In this document: one piece after another, positions 50,343 through 64,000 of the stretch
Numbering within the stretch: position 1 is the stretch's first letter
Layout of the letters: each line of letters starts with the position of its first letter
The notes under the pieces: model-generated
What the model was told of the DNA's origin: nothing
The model's database searches: none
Seen by the model: the letters and a program-made list of their open reading frames with translations, nothing else
Made by a program: the position numbers and the translations under genes
Assembly (NCBI GenBank): GCA_037013495.1
Contig: CM072808.1
Coordinates: 4,751,319 to 4,815,318, forward strand
DNA: 64,000 nucleotides
Reading direction: 5' to 3'
From: Hippophae tibetana
Taxonomy: Eukaryota > Streptophyta > Magnoliopsida > Rosales > Elaeagnaceae

Positions 50343-53300
50343 CCGACCTAGGGTTGTTTATTTATATTTTCAATCAATCTCTATTATTCAAAAAAAAAAT
50401 AGAGAAGAGAAAAAGAAAGGGAAAGTTGTTTAAATTTTCAAAAACAAAAACAGATTTGGTAATACATGAGTTACAACTTTCAACCGAGATAACTTTTGAC
50501 TCGGGTATCGAAATGACTATTATAATATATCAAATCAAAGCTCGTATCAAATTACACAATATGCATTGGTCTTACGAGGAAAATCGTTTTGTACCCAAAT
50601 AATATCATTTACATCACTTATGTATTGTTTAAGGTTTTTGACGTACCATTTTCATTTTACTTACTTCCGATTTAATTCAATAGAGCTATAAAGAAGATAT
50701 TGGTGCCGACCTAGGGTTGTTTATTTATATTTTCAATCAATCTCTATTATTCAAAAAACAAATAGAGAAGAGAAAAAGAAAGGGAATGTTGTTCAAATTT
50801 TCATTAACAAAAACACATTTTATAAATATGAGTTACAACTTTCAACGGAGATAACTTTGGACCCGGGTATCGAAACGACTATTATAATATATCAAATATA
50901 AGATCGTATCAAATTACACAATATGCATTGGGCTCGTAAGGAAAATCGTTTTTGTACACAAATAACATCGTTTACAACACTTAAATAGTGTTTAAAGTTT
51001 TTGACGCACCATTTTACGTAATTCCGGTTTAATTCAATGGAACTATAAAGGAGATATTGGTGCCGACCTAGGGTTGTTTATTTATATTTTCAATCAATCT
51101 CTATTATTCAAAAAAAAATAGAGAAGAGAAAAAGAAAGGGAATGTTGTTTAAATTTTCAAAAACAAAAACAGATTTGGTAATATACGAGTTAATTACTTT
51201 CAACCGAGATAACTTTTGACTCGGGTGTCGAAATGACTATTATAATATATCAAATCGAAGATCGTATCAAATTACACAATATGCCTTGGTCTCACGAGGA
51301 AAATCTTTTTGTATGCAAATAACATCGTTTACAACACTTAAATAGTTTTTAAAGTTTTTGACGCACCATTTTCATTTTACTTACTTTCGGTTTAATTCAA
51401 TAGAGCTATAGAGGAGATATTAGTGCCGACCTACGGTTGTTTATTTATATTTTCAATCAATCTCTATTATTCAAAAAAAAATAGAGAAGAGAAAAAGAAA
51501 GGGAATGTTGTTCAAATTTTCAAAAACAAGAACACATTTGGTAATATATGAGTTACGACTTTCAACCGAGATAACTTTTGACTCGGGTATTGCAATGACT
51601 ATTATAATATATCAAATCGAAGCTCGTATCAAATTACACAATATTCCTTGGTCTCTCGAGGAAAATCTTTTTGTACCCAAATAATATCGTTTACATCACT
51701 TATATAGTGTTTAAAGTTTTTGACGCACCATTTTCATTTTACTTACTTTCGGTTTAATTCAATAGAGCTATAGAGGAGATATTTGTGCCGACCTAGGGTT
51801 GTTTATTTATATTTTCAATCAATCTCTATTATTCAAAAAAAATAGAGAAGAGAAAAAGAAAGGGAATGTTGTTCAAATTTTCAAAAACAAGAACACATTT
51901 GGTAATATATGAGTTACAACTTTCAACGGATATAACTTTTGACTCGGGTATCGAAATGACAATTATAATATATCAAATCGAAGCTCGTATCAAATTACAC
52001 AATATTCCTTGGTGTCACGTGGAAAATCGTTTTGTACACAAATAATATCGTTTACATCATTTATAGAGTGTTTAAAGTTTTTGACGCACCATTTTGATTT
52101 TACTTACTTCCGATTTAATTCAATAGGGCTATAAAGGAGATATTGGTGCCGACCTAGGGTTGTTTATTTATATTTTCAATCAATCTCTATTATTCAAAAA
52201 AAAATAGAGAAGAGAAAAAGAAAGGGAATGTTGTTTAAATTTTCAAAAACAAAAACAGATTTGGTAATATATGAGTTACAACTTTCAACCGAGATAACTT
52301 TTGACTCGGGTGTCGAAATGACTATTATAATATATCAAATCGAAGATCGTATCAAATTACACAATATGCCTTGGTCTCACGAGGAAAATCTTTTTGTATG
52401 CAAATAACATCGTTTACAACACTTAAATAGTTTTTAAAGTTTTTGACGCACCATTTTCATTTTACTTACTTTCGGTTTAATTCAATAGAGCTATAGAGGA
52501 GATATTAGTGCCGACCTACGGTTGTTTATTTATATTTTCAATCAATCTCTATTATTCAAAAAAAAAATAGAGAAGAGAAAAAGAAAGGGAATGTTGTTCA
52601 AATTTTCAAAAACAAGAACACATTTGGTAATATATGAGTTACGACTTTCAACCGAGATAACTTTTGACTCGGGTATTGCAATGACTATTATAATATATCA
52701 AATCGAAGCTCGTATCAAATTACACAATATTCCTTGGTCTCTCGAGGAAAATCTTTTTGTACCCAAATAATATCGTTTACATCACTTATATAGTGTTTAA
52801 AGTTTTTGACGCACCATTTTCATTTTACTTACTTTCGGTTTAATTCAATAGAGCTATAGAGGAGATATTTGTGCCGACCTAGGGTTGTTTATTTATATTT
52901 TCAATCAATCTCTATTATTCAAAAAAAATAGAGAAGAGAAAAAGAAAGGGAATGTTGTTCAAATTTTCAAAAACAAGAACACATTTGGTAATATATGAGT
53001 TACAACTTTCAACGGATATAACTTTTGACTCGGGTATCGAAATGACAATTATAATATATCAAATCGAAGCTCGTATCAAATTACACAATATTCCTTGGTG
53101 TCACGTGGAAAATCGTTTTGTACACAAATAATATCGTTTACATCATTTATAGAGTGTTTAAAGTTTTTGACGCACCATTTTCATTTTACTTACTTTCGGT
53201 TTAATTCAATAGAGCTATAGAGGAGATATTGGTGCCGACCTAGGGTTGTTTATTTATATTTTCAATCAATCTCTATTATTCAAAAAAAAATAGAGAAGAG

Positions 53301-56300
53301 AAAAAGAAAGGGAATGTTGTTTAAATTTTCAACAACAAAAACAGATTTGGTAATATATGAGTTACAACTTTCAACCGAGATAACTTTTGACTCGGGTATT
53401 GCAATGACTATTATAATATATCAAATCGAAGATCGTATCAAATTACACAATATGCCTTGGTCTCACGTGGAAAATCGTTTTGTACACAAATAATATCGTT
53501 TACATCATTTATAGAGTGTTTAAAGTTTTTGACGCACCATTTTAATTTTACTTACTTCCGATTTAATTCAATAGGGCTATAAAGGAGATATTGGTGCCGA
53601 CCTAGGGTTGTTTATTTATATTTTCAATCAATCTCTATTATTCAAAAAAAAAATAGAGAAGAGAAAAAGAAAGGGAAAGTTGTTTAAATTTTCAAAAACA
53701 AAAACAGATTTGGTAATACATGAGTTACAACTTTCAACCGAGATAACTTTTGACTCGGGTATCGAAATGACTATTATAATATATCAAATCAAAGCTCGTA
53801 TCAAATTACACAATATGCATTGGTCTTACGAGGAAAATCGTTTTGTACCCAAATAATATCATTTACATCACTTATGTATTGTTTAAGGTTTTTGACGTAC
53901 CATTTTCATTTTACTTACTTCCGATTTAATTCAATAGAGCTATAAAGAAGATATTGGTGCCGACCTAGGGTTGTTTATTTATATTTTCAATCAATCTCTA
54001 TTATTCAAAAAACAAATAGAGAAGAGAAAAAGAAAGGGAATGTTGTTCAAATTTTCATTAACAAAAACACATTTTATAAATATGAGTTACAACTTTCAAC
54101 GGAGATAACTTTGGACCCGGGTATCGAAACGACTATTATAATATATCAAATATAAGATCGTATCAAATTACACAATATGCATTGGGCTCGTAAGGAAAAT
54201 CGTTTTTGTACACAAATAACATCGTTTACAACACTTAAATAGTGTTTAAAGTTTTTGACGCACCATTTTACGTAATTCCGGTTTAATTCAATGGAACTAT
54301 AAAGGAGATATTGGTGCCGACCTAGGGTTGTTTATTTATATTTTCAATCAATCTCTATTATTCAAAAAAAAATAGAGAAGAGAAAAAGAAAGGGAATGTT
54401 GTTTAAATTTTCAAAAACAAAAACAGATTTGGTAATATACGAGTTAATTACTTTCAACCGAGATAACTTTTGACTCGGGTGTCGAAATGACTATTATAAT
54501 ATATCAAATCGAAGATCGTATCAAATTACACAATATGCCTTGGTCTCACGAGGAAAATCTTTTTGTATGCAAATAACATCGTTTACAACACTTAAATAGT
54601 TTTTAAAGTTTTTGACGCACCATTTTCATTTTACTTACTTTCGGTTTAATTCAATAGAGCTATAGAGGAGATATTAGTGCCGACCTACGGTTGTTTATTT
54701 ATATTTTCAATCAATCTCTATTATTCAAAAAAAAAATAGAGAAGAGAAAAAGAAAGGGAATGTTGTTCAAATTTTCAAAAACAAGAACACATTTGGTAAT
54801 ATATGAGTTACGACTTTCAACCGAGATAACTTTTGACTCGGGTATTGCAATGACTATTATAATATATCAAATCGAAGCTCGTATCAAATTACACAATATT
54901 CCTTGGTCTCTCGAGGAAAATCTTTTTGTACCCAAATAATATCGTTTACATCACTTATATAGTGTTTAAAGTTTTTGACGCACCATTTTCATTTTACTTA
55001 CTTTCGGTTTAATTCAATAGAGCTATAGAGGAGATATTTGTGCCGACCTAGGGTTGTTTATTTATATTTTCAATCAATCTCTATTATTCAAAAAAAATAG
55101 AGAAGAGAAAAAGAAAGGGAATGTTGTTCAAATTTTCAAAAACAAGAACACATTTGGTAATATATGAGTTACAACTTTCAACGGATATAACTTTTGACTC
55201 GGGTATCGAAATGACAATTATAATATATCAAATCGAAGCTCGTATCAAATTACACAATATTCCTTGGTGTCACGTGGAAAATCGTTTTGTACACAAATAA
55301 TATCGTTTACATCATTTATAGAGTGTTTAAAGTTTTTGACGCACCATTTTGATTTTACTTACTTCCGATTTAATTCAATAGGGCTATAAAGGAGATATTG
55401 GTGCCGACCTAGGGTTGTTTATTTATATTTTCAATCAATCTCTATTATTCAAAAAAAAATAGAGAAGAGAAAAAGAAAGGGAATGTTGTTTAAATTTTCA
55501 AAAACAAAAACAGATTTGGTAATATATGAGTTACAACTTTCAACCGAGATAACTTTTGACTCGGGTGTCGAAATGACTATTATAATATATCAAATCGAAG
55601 ATCGTATCAAATTACACAATATGCCTTGGTCTCACGAGGAAAATCTTTTTGTATGCAAATAACATCGTTTACAACACTTAAATAGTTTTTAAAGTTTTTG
55701 ACGCACCATTTTCATTTTACTTACTTTCGGTTTAATTCAATAGAGCTATAGAGGAGATATTAGTGCCGACCTACGGTTGTTTATTTATATTTTCAATCAA
55801 TCTCTATTATTCAAAAAAAAAATAGAGAAGAGAAAAAGAAAGGGAATGTTGTTCAAATTTTCAAAAACAAGAACACATTTGGTAATATATGAGTTACGAC
55901 TTTCAACCGAGATAACTTTTGACTCGGGTATTGCAATGACTATTATAATATATCAAATCGAAGCTCGTATCAAATTACACAATATTCCTTGGTCTCTCGA
56001 GGAAAATCTTTTTGTACCCAAATAATATCGTTTACATCACTTATATAGTGTTTAAAGTTTTTGACGCACCATTTTCATTTTACTTACTTTCGGTTTAATT
56101 CAATAGAGCTATAGAGGAGATATATGTGCCGACCTAGGGTTGTTTATTTATATTTTCAATCAATCTCTATTATTCAAAAAAAATAGAGAAGAGAAAAAGA
56201 AAGGGAATGTTGTTCAAATTTTCAAAAACAAGAACACATTTGGTAATATATGAGTTACAACTTTCAACGGATATAACTTTTGACTCGGGTATCGAAATGA

Positions 56301-59019
56301 CAATTATAATATATCAAATCGAAGCTCGTATCAAATTACACAATATTCCTTGGTGTCACGTGGAAAATCGTTTTGTACACAAATAATATCGTTTACATCA
56401 TTTATAGAGTGTTTAAAGTTTTTGACGCACCATTTTCATTTTACTTACTTTCGGTTTAATTCAATAGAGCTATAGAGGAGATATTGGTGCCGACCTAGGG
56501 TTGTTTATTTATATTTTCAATCAATCTCTATTATTCAAAAAAAAATAGAGAAGAGAAAAAGAAAGGGAATGTTGTTTAAATTTTCAACAACAAAAACAGA
56601 TTTGGTAATATATGAGTTACAACTTTCAACCGAGATAACTTTTGACTCGGGTATTGCAATGACTATTATAATATATCAAATCGAAGATCGTATCAAATTA
56701 CACAATATGCCTTGGTCTCACGTGGAAAATCGTTTTGTACACAAATAATATCGTTTACATCATTTATAGAGTGTTTAAAGTTTTTGACGCACCATTTTAA
56801 TTTTACTTACTTCCGATTTAATTCAATAGGGCTATAAAGGAGATATTGGTGCCGACCTAGGGTTGTTTATTTATATTTTCAATCAATCTCTATTATTCAA
56901 AAAAAAAATAGAGAAGAGAAAAAGAAAGGGAAAGTTGTTTAAATTTTCAAAAACAAAAACAGATTTGGTAATACATGAGTTACAACTTTCAACCGAGATA
57001 ACTTTTGACTCGGGTATCGAAATGACTATTATAATATATCAAATCAAAGCTCGTATCAAATTACACAATATGCATTGGTCTTACGAGGAAAATCGTTTTG
57101 TACCCAAATAATATCATTTACATCACTTATGTATTGTTTAAGGTTTTTGACGTACCATTTTCATTTTACTTACTTCCGATTTAATTCAATAGAGCTATAA
57201 AGAAGATATTGGTGCCGACCTAGGGTTGTTTATTTATATTTTCAATCAATCTCTATTATTCAAAAAACAAATAGAGAAGAGAAAAAGAAAGGGAATGTTG
57301 TTCAAATTTTCATTAACAAAAACACATTTTATAAATATGAGTTACAACTTTCAACGGAGATAACTTTGGACCCGGGTATCGAAACCACTATTATAATATA
57401 TCAAATATAAGATCGTATCAAATTACACAATATGCATTGGGCTCGTAAGGAAAATCGTTTTTGTACACAAATAACATCGTTTACAACACTTAAATAGTGT
57501 TTAAAGTTTTTGACGCACCATTTTACGTAATTCCGGTTTAATTCAATGGAACTATAAAGGAGATATTGGTGCCGACCTAGGGTTGTTTATTTATATTTTC
57601 AATCAATCTCTATTATTCAAAAAAAAATAGAGAAGAGAAAAAGAAAGGGAATGTTGTTTAAATTTTCAAAAACAAAAACAGATTTGGTAATATATGAGTT
57701 ACTTACTTTCAACCGAGATAACTTTTGACTCGGGTGTCGAAATGACTATTATAATATATCAAATCGAAGATCGTATCAAATTACACAATATGCCTTGGTC
57801 TCACGAGGAAAATCTTTTTGTATGCAAATAACATCGTTTACAACACTTAAATAGTTTTTAAAGTTTTTGACGCACCATTTTCATTTTATTTACTTTCGGT
57901 TTAATTCAATAGAGCTATAGAGGAGATATTGGTGCCGACCTAGGGTTGTTTATTTATATTTCCAATCAATCTCTATTATTCAAAAAAAAAATAGAGAAGA
58001 GAAAAAGAAAGGGAATGTTGTTCAAATTTTCAAAAACAAGAACACATTTGGTAATATATGAGTTACGACTTTCAACCGAGATAACTTTTGACTCGGGTAT
58101 TGCAATGACTATTATAATATATCAAATCGAAGCTCGTATCAAATTACACAATATTCCTTGGTCTCACGAGGAAAATCTTTTTGTACCCAAATAATATCGT
58201 TTACATCACTTATATAGTGTTTAAAGTTTTTGACGCACCATTTTCATTTTACTTACTTTCGGTTTAATTCAATAGAGCTATAGAGGAGATATTTGTGCCG
58301 ACCTAGGGTTGTTTATTTATATTTTCAATCAATCTCTATTATTCAAAAAAATAGAGAAGAGAAAAAGAAAGGGAATGTTGTTCAAATTTTCAAAAACAAG
58401 AACACATTTGGTAATATATGAGTTACAACTTTCAACGGATATAACTTTTGACTCGGGTATCGAAATGACAATTATAATATATCAAATCGAAGCTCGTATC
58501 AAATTACACAATATTCCTTGGTGTCACGTGGAAAATCGTTTTGTACACAAATAATATCGTTTACATCATTTATAGAGTGTTTAAAGTTTTTGACGCACCA
58601 TTTTGATTTTACTTACTTCCGATTTAATTCAATAGGGCTATAAAGGAGATATTGGTGCCGACCTAGGGTTGTTTATTTATATTTTCAATCAATCTCTATT
58701 ATTCAAAAAAAAATAGAGAAGAGAAAAAGAAAGGGAATGTTGTTTAAATTTTCAAAAACAAAAACAGATTTGGTAATATATGAGTTACAACTTTCAACCG
58801 AGATAACTTTTGACTCGGGTGTCGAAATGACTATTATAATATATCAAATCGAAGATCGTATCAAATTACACAATATGCCTTGGTCTCACGAGGAAAATAT
58901 TTTTGTATGCAAATAACATCGTTTACAACACTTAAATAGTGTTTAAAGTTTTTGACGCACCATTTTCATTTTACTTACTTTCGGTTTAATTCAATAGAGC
59001 TATAGAGGAGATATTGGTG
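50343..59019 (+). repeat. 9-monomer HOR, 3254/3255 bp, two copies plus six monomers
   Basis: Copies start at 50343, 53597 and 56852. The order is N, D, A5, P, Q, A6, P, Q, A". N has GGGAAAGTTG and CAAATCAAAGCTCG, with CACTTATGTATTG near its 3' end. A5 has ATATACGAGTTAATTAC. P has CTACGGTTG and GGTCTCTCGAGG. Q has TTGGTGTCACGTGG. The unit contains an inner repeat P-Q-A, P-Q-A of about 1086 bp. The third copy keeps N, D, A5', P', Q, A6 but with changes (ATATATGAGTTACTTAC, CTAGGGTTG, GGTCTCACGAGG), so it is an older or converted copy. Confidence 0.87.
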
Positions 59020-62000
59020 CCGACCTAGGGTTGTTTATTTATATTTTCAATCAATCTCTATTATTCAAAAAAAATAGAGAAGAGAAATAGAAAGGGAATG
59101 TTGTTTAAATTTTCAACAACAAAAACAGATTTGGTAATATATGAGTTACAACTTTCAACCGAGATAACTTTTGACTCGGGTTTTGCAATGACTATTATAA
59201 TATATCAAATCGAAGATCGTATCAAATTACACAATATGCCTTGGTCTCACGAGGAAAATCTTTTTGTACCCAAATAATATCGTTTACATCACTTATATAG
59301 TGTTTAAAGTTTTTGACGCACCATTTTCATTTTACTTACTTTCGGTTTAATTCAATAGAGCTATAGAGGAGATATTTGTGCCGACCTAGGGTTGTTTATT
59401 TATAATTTCAATCAATCTCTATTATTCAAAAAAAATAGAGAAGAGAAAAAGAAAGGGAATGTTGTTCAAATTTTCAAAAACAAGAACACATTTGGTAATA
59501 TATGAGTTACAACTTTCAACCGAGATAACTTTTGACTCGGGTGTCGAAATGACTATTATAATATATCAAATATAAGATCGTATCAAATTACACAATATGC
59601 ATTGGGCTCGTAAGGAAAATCGTTTTTGTATGCAAATAACATCGTTTACAACACTTAAATAGTGTTTAAAGTTTTTGACGCACCATTTTCATTTTACTTA
59701 CTTCCGATTTAATTCAATAGAGCTATAAAGGAGATATTGGTGCCGACCTAGAGTTGTTTATTTATATTTTCAACCAATCTCTATTATTCAAAAAAAATAG
59801 AGAAGAGAAAAAGAAAGGGAATATTGTTCAAATTTTCAAAAACAAGAACACATTTGGTAATATATGAGTTACAAATTTCAACCGAGATAACTTTTGACTC
59901 GGGTATCGAAATGACTATTATAATATATCAAATCAAAGCTCGTATCAAATTACACAATATTCCTTGGTCTCACGTGGAAAATCGTTTTGTACACAAATAA
60001 TATCGTTTACATCATTTATAGAGTGTTTAAAGTTTTTGACGCACCATTTTGATTTTACTTACTTCCGATTTAATTCAATAGGGCTATAAAGGAGATATTG
60101 GTGCCGACCTAGGGTTGTTTATTTATATTTTCAATCAATCTCTATTATTCAAAAAAAATAGAGAAGAGAAAAAGAAAGGGAATATTGTTCAAATTTTCAA
60201 AAACAAGAACACATTTGGTAATATATGAGTTACAAATTTCAACCGAGATAACTTTTGACTCGGGTATCGGAATGACAATTATAATATATCAAATCGAAGC
60301 TCGTATCAAATTACACAATATTCCTTGGTCTCACGTGGAAAATCGTTTTGTACACAAATAATATCGTTTACATCATTTATAGAGTGTTTAAAGTTTTTTA
60401 CGCACCATTTTGATTTTACTTACTTCCGATTTAATTCAATAGGGCTATAAAGGAGATATTGGTGCCGACCTAGGGTTGTTTATTTATATTTTCAATCAAT
60501 CTCTATTATTCAAAAAAAAATAGAGAAGAGAAAAAGAAAGGGAATGTTGTTCAAATTTTCAAAAACAAGAACACATTTGGTAATATATGAGTTACAACTT
60601 TCAACCGAGATAACTTTTGACTCGGGTGTCGAAATGACTATTATAATATATCAAATATAAGATCGTATCAAATTACACAATATGCATTGGGCTCGTAAGG
60701 AAAATCGTTTTTGTATGCAAATAACATCGTTTACAACACTTAAATAGTGTTTAAAGTTTTTGACGCACCATTTTCATTTTACTTACTTCCGATTTAATTC
60801 AATAGAGCTATAAAGGAGATATTGGTGCCGATCTAGAGTTGTTTATTTATATTTTCAATCAATCTCTATTATTCAAAAAAAATAGAGAAGAGAAAAAGAA
60901 AGGGAATATTGTTCAAATTTTCAAAAACAAGAACACATTTGGTAATATATGAGTTACAAATTTCAACCGAGATAACTTTTGACTCGCGTATCGGAATGAC
61001 AATTATAATATATCAAATCGAAGCTCGTATCAAATTACACAATATTCCTTGGTCTCACGTGGAAAATCGTTTTGTACACAAATAATATCGTTTACATCAT
61101 TTATAGAGTGTTTAAAGTTTTTGACGCACCATTTTGATTTTACTTACTTCCGATTTAATTCAATAGGGCTATAAAGGAGATATTGGTGCCGACCTAGGGT
61201 TGTTTATTTATATTTTCAATCAATCTCTATTATTCAAAAAAAAATAGAGAAGAGAAAAAGAAAGGGAATGTTGTTTAAATTTTCAAAAACAAAAACAGAT
61301 TTGGTAATATATGAGTTACAACTTTCAACCGAGATAACTTTTGACTCGGGTGTCGAAATGACTATTATAATATATCAAATCGAAGATCGTATCAAATTAC
61401 ACAATATGCCTTGGTCTCACGAGGAAAATATTTTTGTATGCAAATAACATCGTTTACAACACTTAAATAGTGTTTAAAGTTTTTGACGCACCATTTTCAT
61501 TTTACTTACTTTCGGTTTAATTCAATAGAGCTATAGAGGAGATATTGGTGCCGACCTAGGGTTGTTTATTTATATTTTCAATCAATCTCTATTATTCAAA
61601 AAAAATAGAGAAGAGAAAAAGAAAGGGAATGTTGTTTAAATTTTCAACAACAAAAACAGATTTGGTAATATATGAGTTACAACTTTCAACCGAGATAACT
61701 TTTGACTCGGGTTTTGCAATGACTATTATAATATATCAAATCGAAGATCGTATCAAATTACACAATATGCCTTGGTCTCACGAGGAAAATCTTTTTGTAC
61801 CCAAATAATATCGTTTACATCACTTATATAGTGTTTAAAGTTTTTGACGCACCATTTTCATTTTACTTACTTTCGGTTTAATTCAATAGAGCTATAGAGG
61901 AGATATTTGTGCCGACGTAGGGTTGTTTATTTATATTTTCAATCAATCTCTATTATTCAAAAAAATAGAGAAGAGAAAAAGAAAGGGAATGTTGTTCAAA

Positions 62001-64000
62001 TTTTCAAAAACAAGAACACATTTGGTAATATATGAGTTACAACTTTCAACGGATATAACTTTTGACTCGGGTATCGAAATGACAATTATAATATATCAAA
62101 TCGAAGCTCGTATCAAATTACACAATATTCCTTGGTGTCACGTGGAAAATCGTTTTGTACACAAATAATATCGTTTACATCATTTATAGAGTGTTTAAAG
62201 TTTTTGACGCACCATTTTGATTTTACTTACTTCCGATTTAATTCAATAGGGCTATAAAGGAGATATTGGTGCCGACCTAGGGTTGTTTATTTATATTTTC
62301 AATCAATCTCTATTATTCAAAAAAAAATAGAGGAGAAAAAGAAAGGGAATGTTGTTTAAATTTTCAAAAACAAAAACAGATTTGGTAATATATGAGTTAC
62401 AACTTTCAACCGAGATAACTTTTGACTCGGGCGTCGAAATGACTATTATAATATATCAAATCGAAGATCGTATCAAATTACACAATATGCCTTGGTCTCA
62501 CGAGGAAAATATTTTTGTATGCAAATAACATCGTTTACAACACTTAAATAGTGTTTAAAGTTTTTGACGCACCATTTTCATTTTACTTACTTTCGGTTTA
62601 ATTCAATAGAGCTATAGAGGAGATATTGGTGCCGACCTAGGGTTGTTTATTTATATTTTCAATCAATCTCTATTATTCAAAAAAAATAGAGAAGAGAAAA
62701 AGAAAGGGAATGTTGTTTAAATTTTCAACAACAAAAACAGATTTGGTAATATATGAGTTACAACTTTCAACCGAGATAACTTTTGACTCGGGTTTTGCAA
62801 TGACTATTATAATATATCAAATCGAAGATCGTATCAAATTACACAATATGCCTTGGTCTCACGAGGAAAATCTTTTTGTACCCAAATAATATCGTTTACA
62901 TCACTTATATAGTGTTTAAAGTTTTTGACGCACCATTTTCATTTTACTTACTTTCGGTTTAATTCAATAGAGCTATAGAGGAGATATTTGTGCCGACCTA
63001 GGGTTGTTTATTTATAATTTCAATCAATCTCTATTATTCAAAAAAAATAGAGAAGAGAAAAAGAAAGGGAATGTTGTTCAAATTTTCAAAAACAAGAACA
63101 CATTTGGTAATATATGAGTTACAACTTTCAACCGAGATAACTTTTGACTCGGGTGTCGAAATGACTATTATAATATATCAAATATAAGATCGTATCAAAT
63201 TACACAATATGCATTGGGCTCGTAAGGAAAATCGTTTTTGTATGCAAATAACATCGTTTACAACACTTAAATAGTGTTTAAAGTTTTTGACGCACCATTT
63301 TCATTTTACTTACTTCCGATTTAATTCAATAGAGCTATAAAGGAGATATTGGTGCCGATCTAGAGTTGTTTATTTATATTTTCAATCAATCTCTATTATT
63401 CAAAAAAAATAGAGAAGAGAAAAAGAAAGGGAATATTGTTCAAATTTTCAAAAACAAGAACACATTTGGTAATATATGAGTTACAAATTTCAACCGAGAT
63501 AACTTTTGACTCGGGTATCGGAATGACAATTATAATATATCAAATCGAAGCTCGTATCAAATTACACAATATTCCTTGGTCTCACGTGGAAAATCGTTTT
63601 GTACACAAATAATATCGTTTACATCATTTATAGAGTGTTTAAAGTTTTTGACGCACCATTTTCATTTTACTTACTTCCGATTTAATTCAATAGGGCTATA
63701 AAGGAGATATTGGTTCCGACCTAGGGTTGTTTATTTATATTTTCAATCAATCTCTATTATTCAAAAAAAATAGAGAAGAGAAAAAGAAAGGGAATGTTGT
63801 TCAAATTTTCAAAAACAAGAACACATTTGGTAATATATGAGTTACAACTTTCAACCGAGATAACTTTTGACTCGGGTATCGAAATGACTATTATAATATA
63901 TCAAATCAAAGCTCGTATCAAATTACACAATATTCCTTGGTCTCACGTGGAAAATCATTTTGTACACAAATAATATCGTTTACATCATTTATAGAGTGTT
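58298..64000 (+). repeat. 10-monomer HOR, 3614 bp, one copy plus a partial second
   Basis: The first copy is 58298-61911 with the order Q, A6, A", B, E, E, B, E, A6, A". The second starts at 61912 with Q, A6, A", B, E and reaches the window end in a C/E-like monomer (about 63717). Q in both copies has a short A-tract (CAAAAAAATAGAG). A" carries GGTTTTGCAATG in this block only. The E at about 59745 is chimeric (GGTATCGAAATGACTATT with CAAAGCTCG, then ATTCCTTGG). The A6 at 62274 has lost four bases in AATAGAGAAGAG (AATAGAGGAG). Confidence 0.8.

Larger units (their letters stand above)
47820..64000 (+). repeat. 361-bp satellite array, domain III
   Basis: About 45 monomers continue to the window end in the same orientation. 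Types are those of domain I (A", A6, B, D, E, P, Q); the domain II markers (GGCAACC, CAAATGGCTCG, TTGGAATCGG, TTAGAACTTTAACCG) do not appear. Two HORs are readable (9-mer and 10-mer). The array is not finished at 64000. Confidence 0.95.

Noticed and set aside
1074..62168. Many + strand open frames of 60-114 codons with nearly the same protein in most monomers
   Set aside because: They recur because the DNA recurs. Differences between copies in this frame are mainly amino-acid changing (AAA/AGA, GAT/CAT, CAT/TAT, GCA/GAA), the frame is broken by single A-tract changes in many copies, 361 is not a multiple of three, and no promoter or known domain is seen. Not annotated as genes.
1..64000. CRISPR array or other bacterial repeat system
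   Set aside because: Repeats are 361 bp and contiguous with no unique spacers, no associated genes exist, and an LTR retrotransposon is inserted; this is eukaryotic satellite DNA.
1..64000. A CENP-B-box-like motif in the monomer
   Set aside because: I looked for the TTCG...CGGGA pattern; ACTTTCGGTTTAATTC has only a partial resemblance and the key right half is absent.

Overview
The window is almost entirely one tandem satellite DNA. A monomer of about 361 bp (observed 357-363) runs head-to-tail on the + strand from base 1 to base 64000, about 172 monomers, with a single interruption at 26234-28237. I found no supportable protein-coding gene, rRNA, tRNA or CRISPR array. The satellite is AT-rich (roughly 70% A+T by eye). 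The interruption is a 2004-bp solo LTR in minus orientation, flanked by a 5-bp target-site duplication (GTACC). A long nucleosome-dimer-sized satellite with higher-order repeats (HORs), a long LTR, and ACGT-core and W-box-like motifs in that LTR suggest a centromeric, pericentromeric or other heterochromatic block of a flowering plant. Species and chromosome cannot be told from this sequence.

Layout. Monomers fall into recurrent variant types, which I call A, B, C, D, E and so on; these names are mine. They are arranged in several different HORs. Domain I (1-26228): a leading block (1-2504); a 5-monomer HOR of 1804 bp (2505-6112); an 8-monomer HOR of 2888 bp (6113-14415); a variant 8-mer of 2889 bp (12973-18389, overlapping); a mosaic stretch (18390-23446); and a 3-monomer HOR of about 1085 bp (23447-26228), whose third copy ends in the monomer carrying the LTR. 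Domain II (28243-47819) uses a partly different set of types: a 3-mer of 1079 bp (29067-30867), an 8-mer of about 2879 bp (31587-37343), and a 15-mer of 5421 bp present as two near-identical copies (36257-47098). Domain III (47820-64000) returns to domain I-like types: a 9-mer of 3254/3255 bp (50343-59019) and a 10-mer of 3614 bp (58298-64000).

How it works together. Nothing here is a gene circuit; the content is a record of satellite turnover. Variant markers allow individual unequal-exchange breakpoints to be placed within a few tens of bases, for example loss of exactly one monomer near 1402-1425 and of exactly three near 2921-2953. The short open frames of 60-114 codons that recur on the + strand are a by-product of the monomer sequence and not genes. 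The solo LTR holds a readable promoter on the minus strand: W-box-like motifs, a GC-rich CpG-dense block, a G-box, three TGAYGTCA palindromes, a TATA box, then a CTAAGA-rich leader. It may be the only transcription-competent element in the window.
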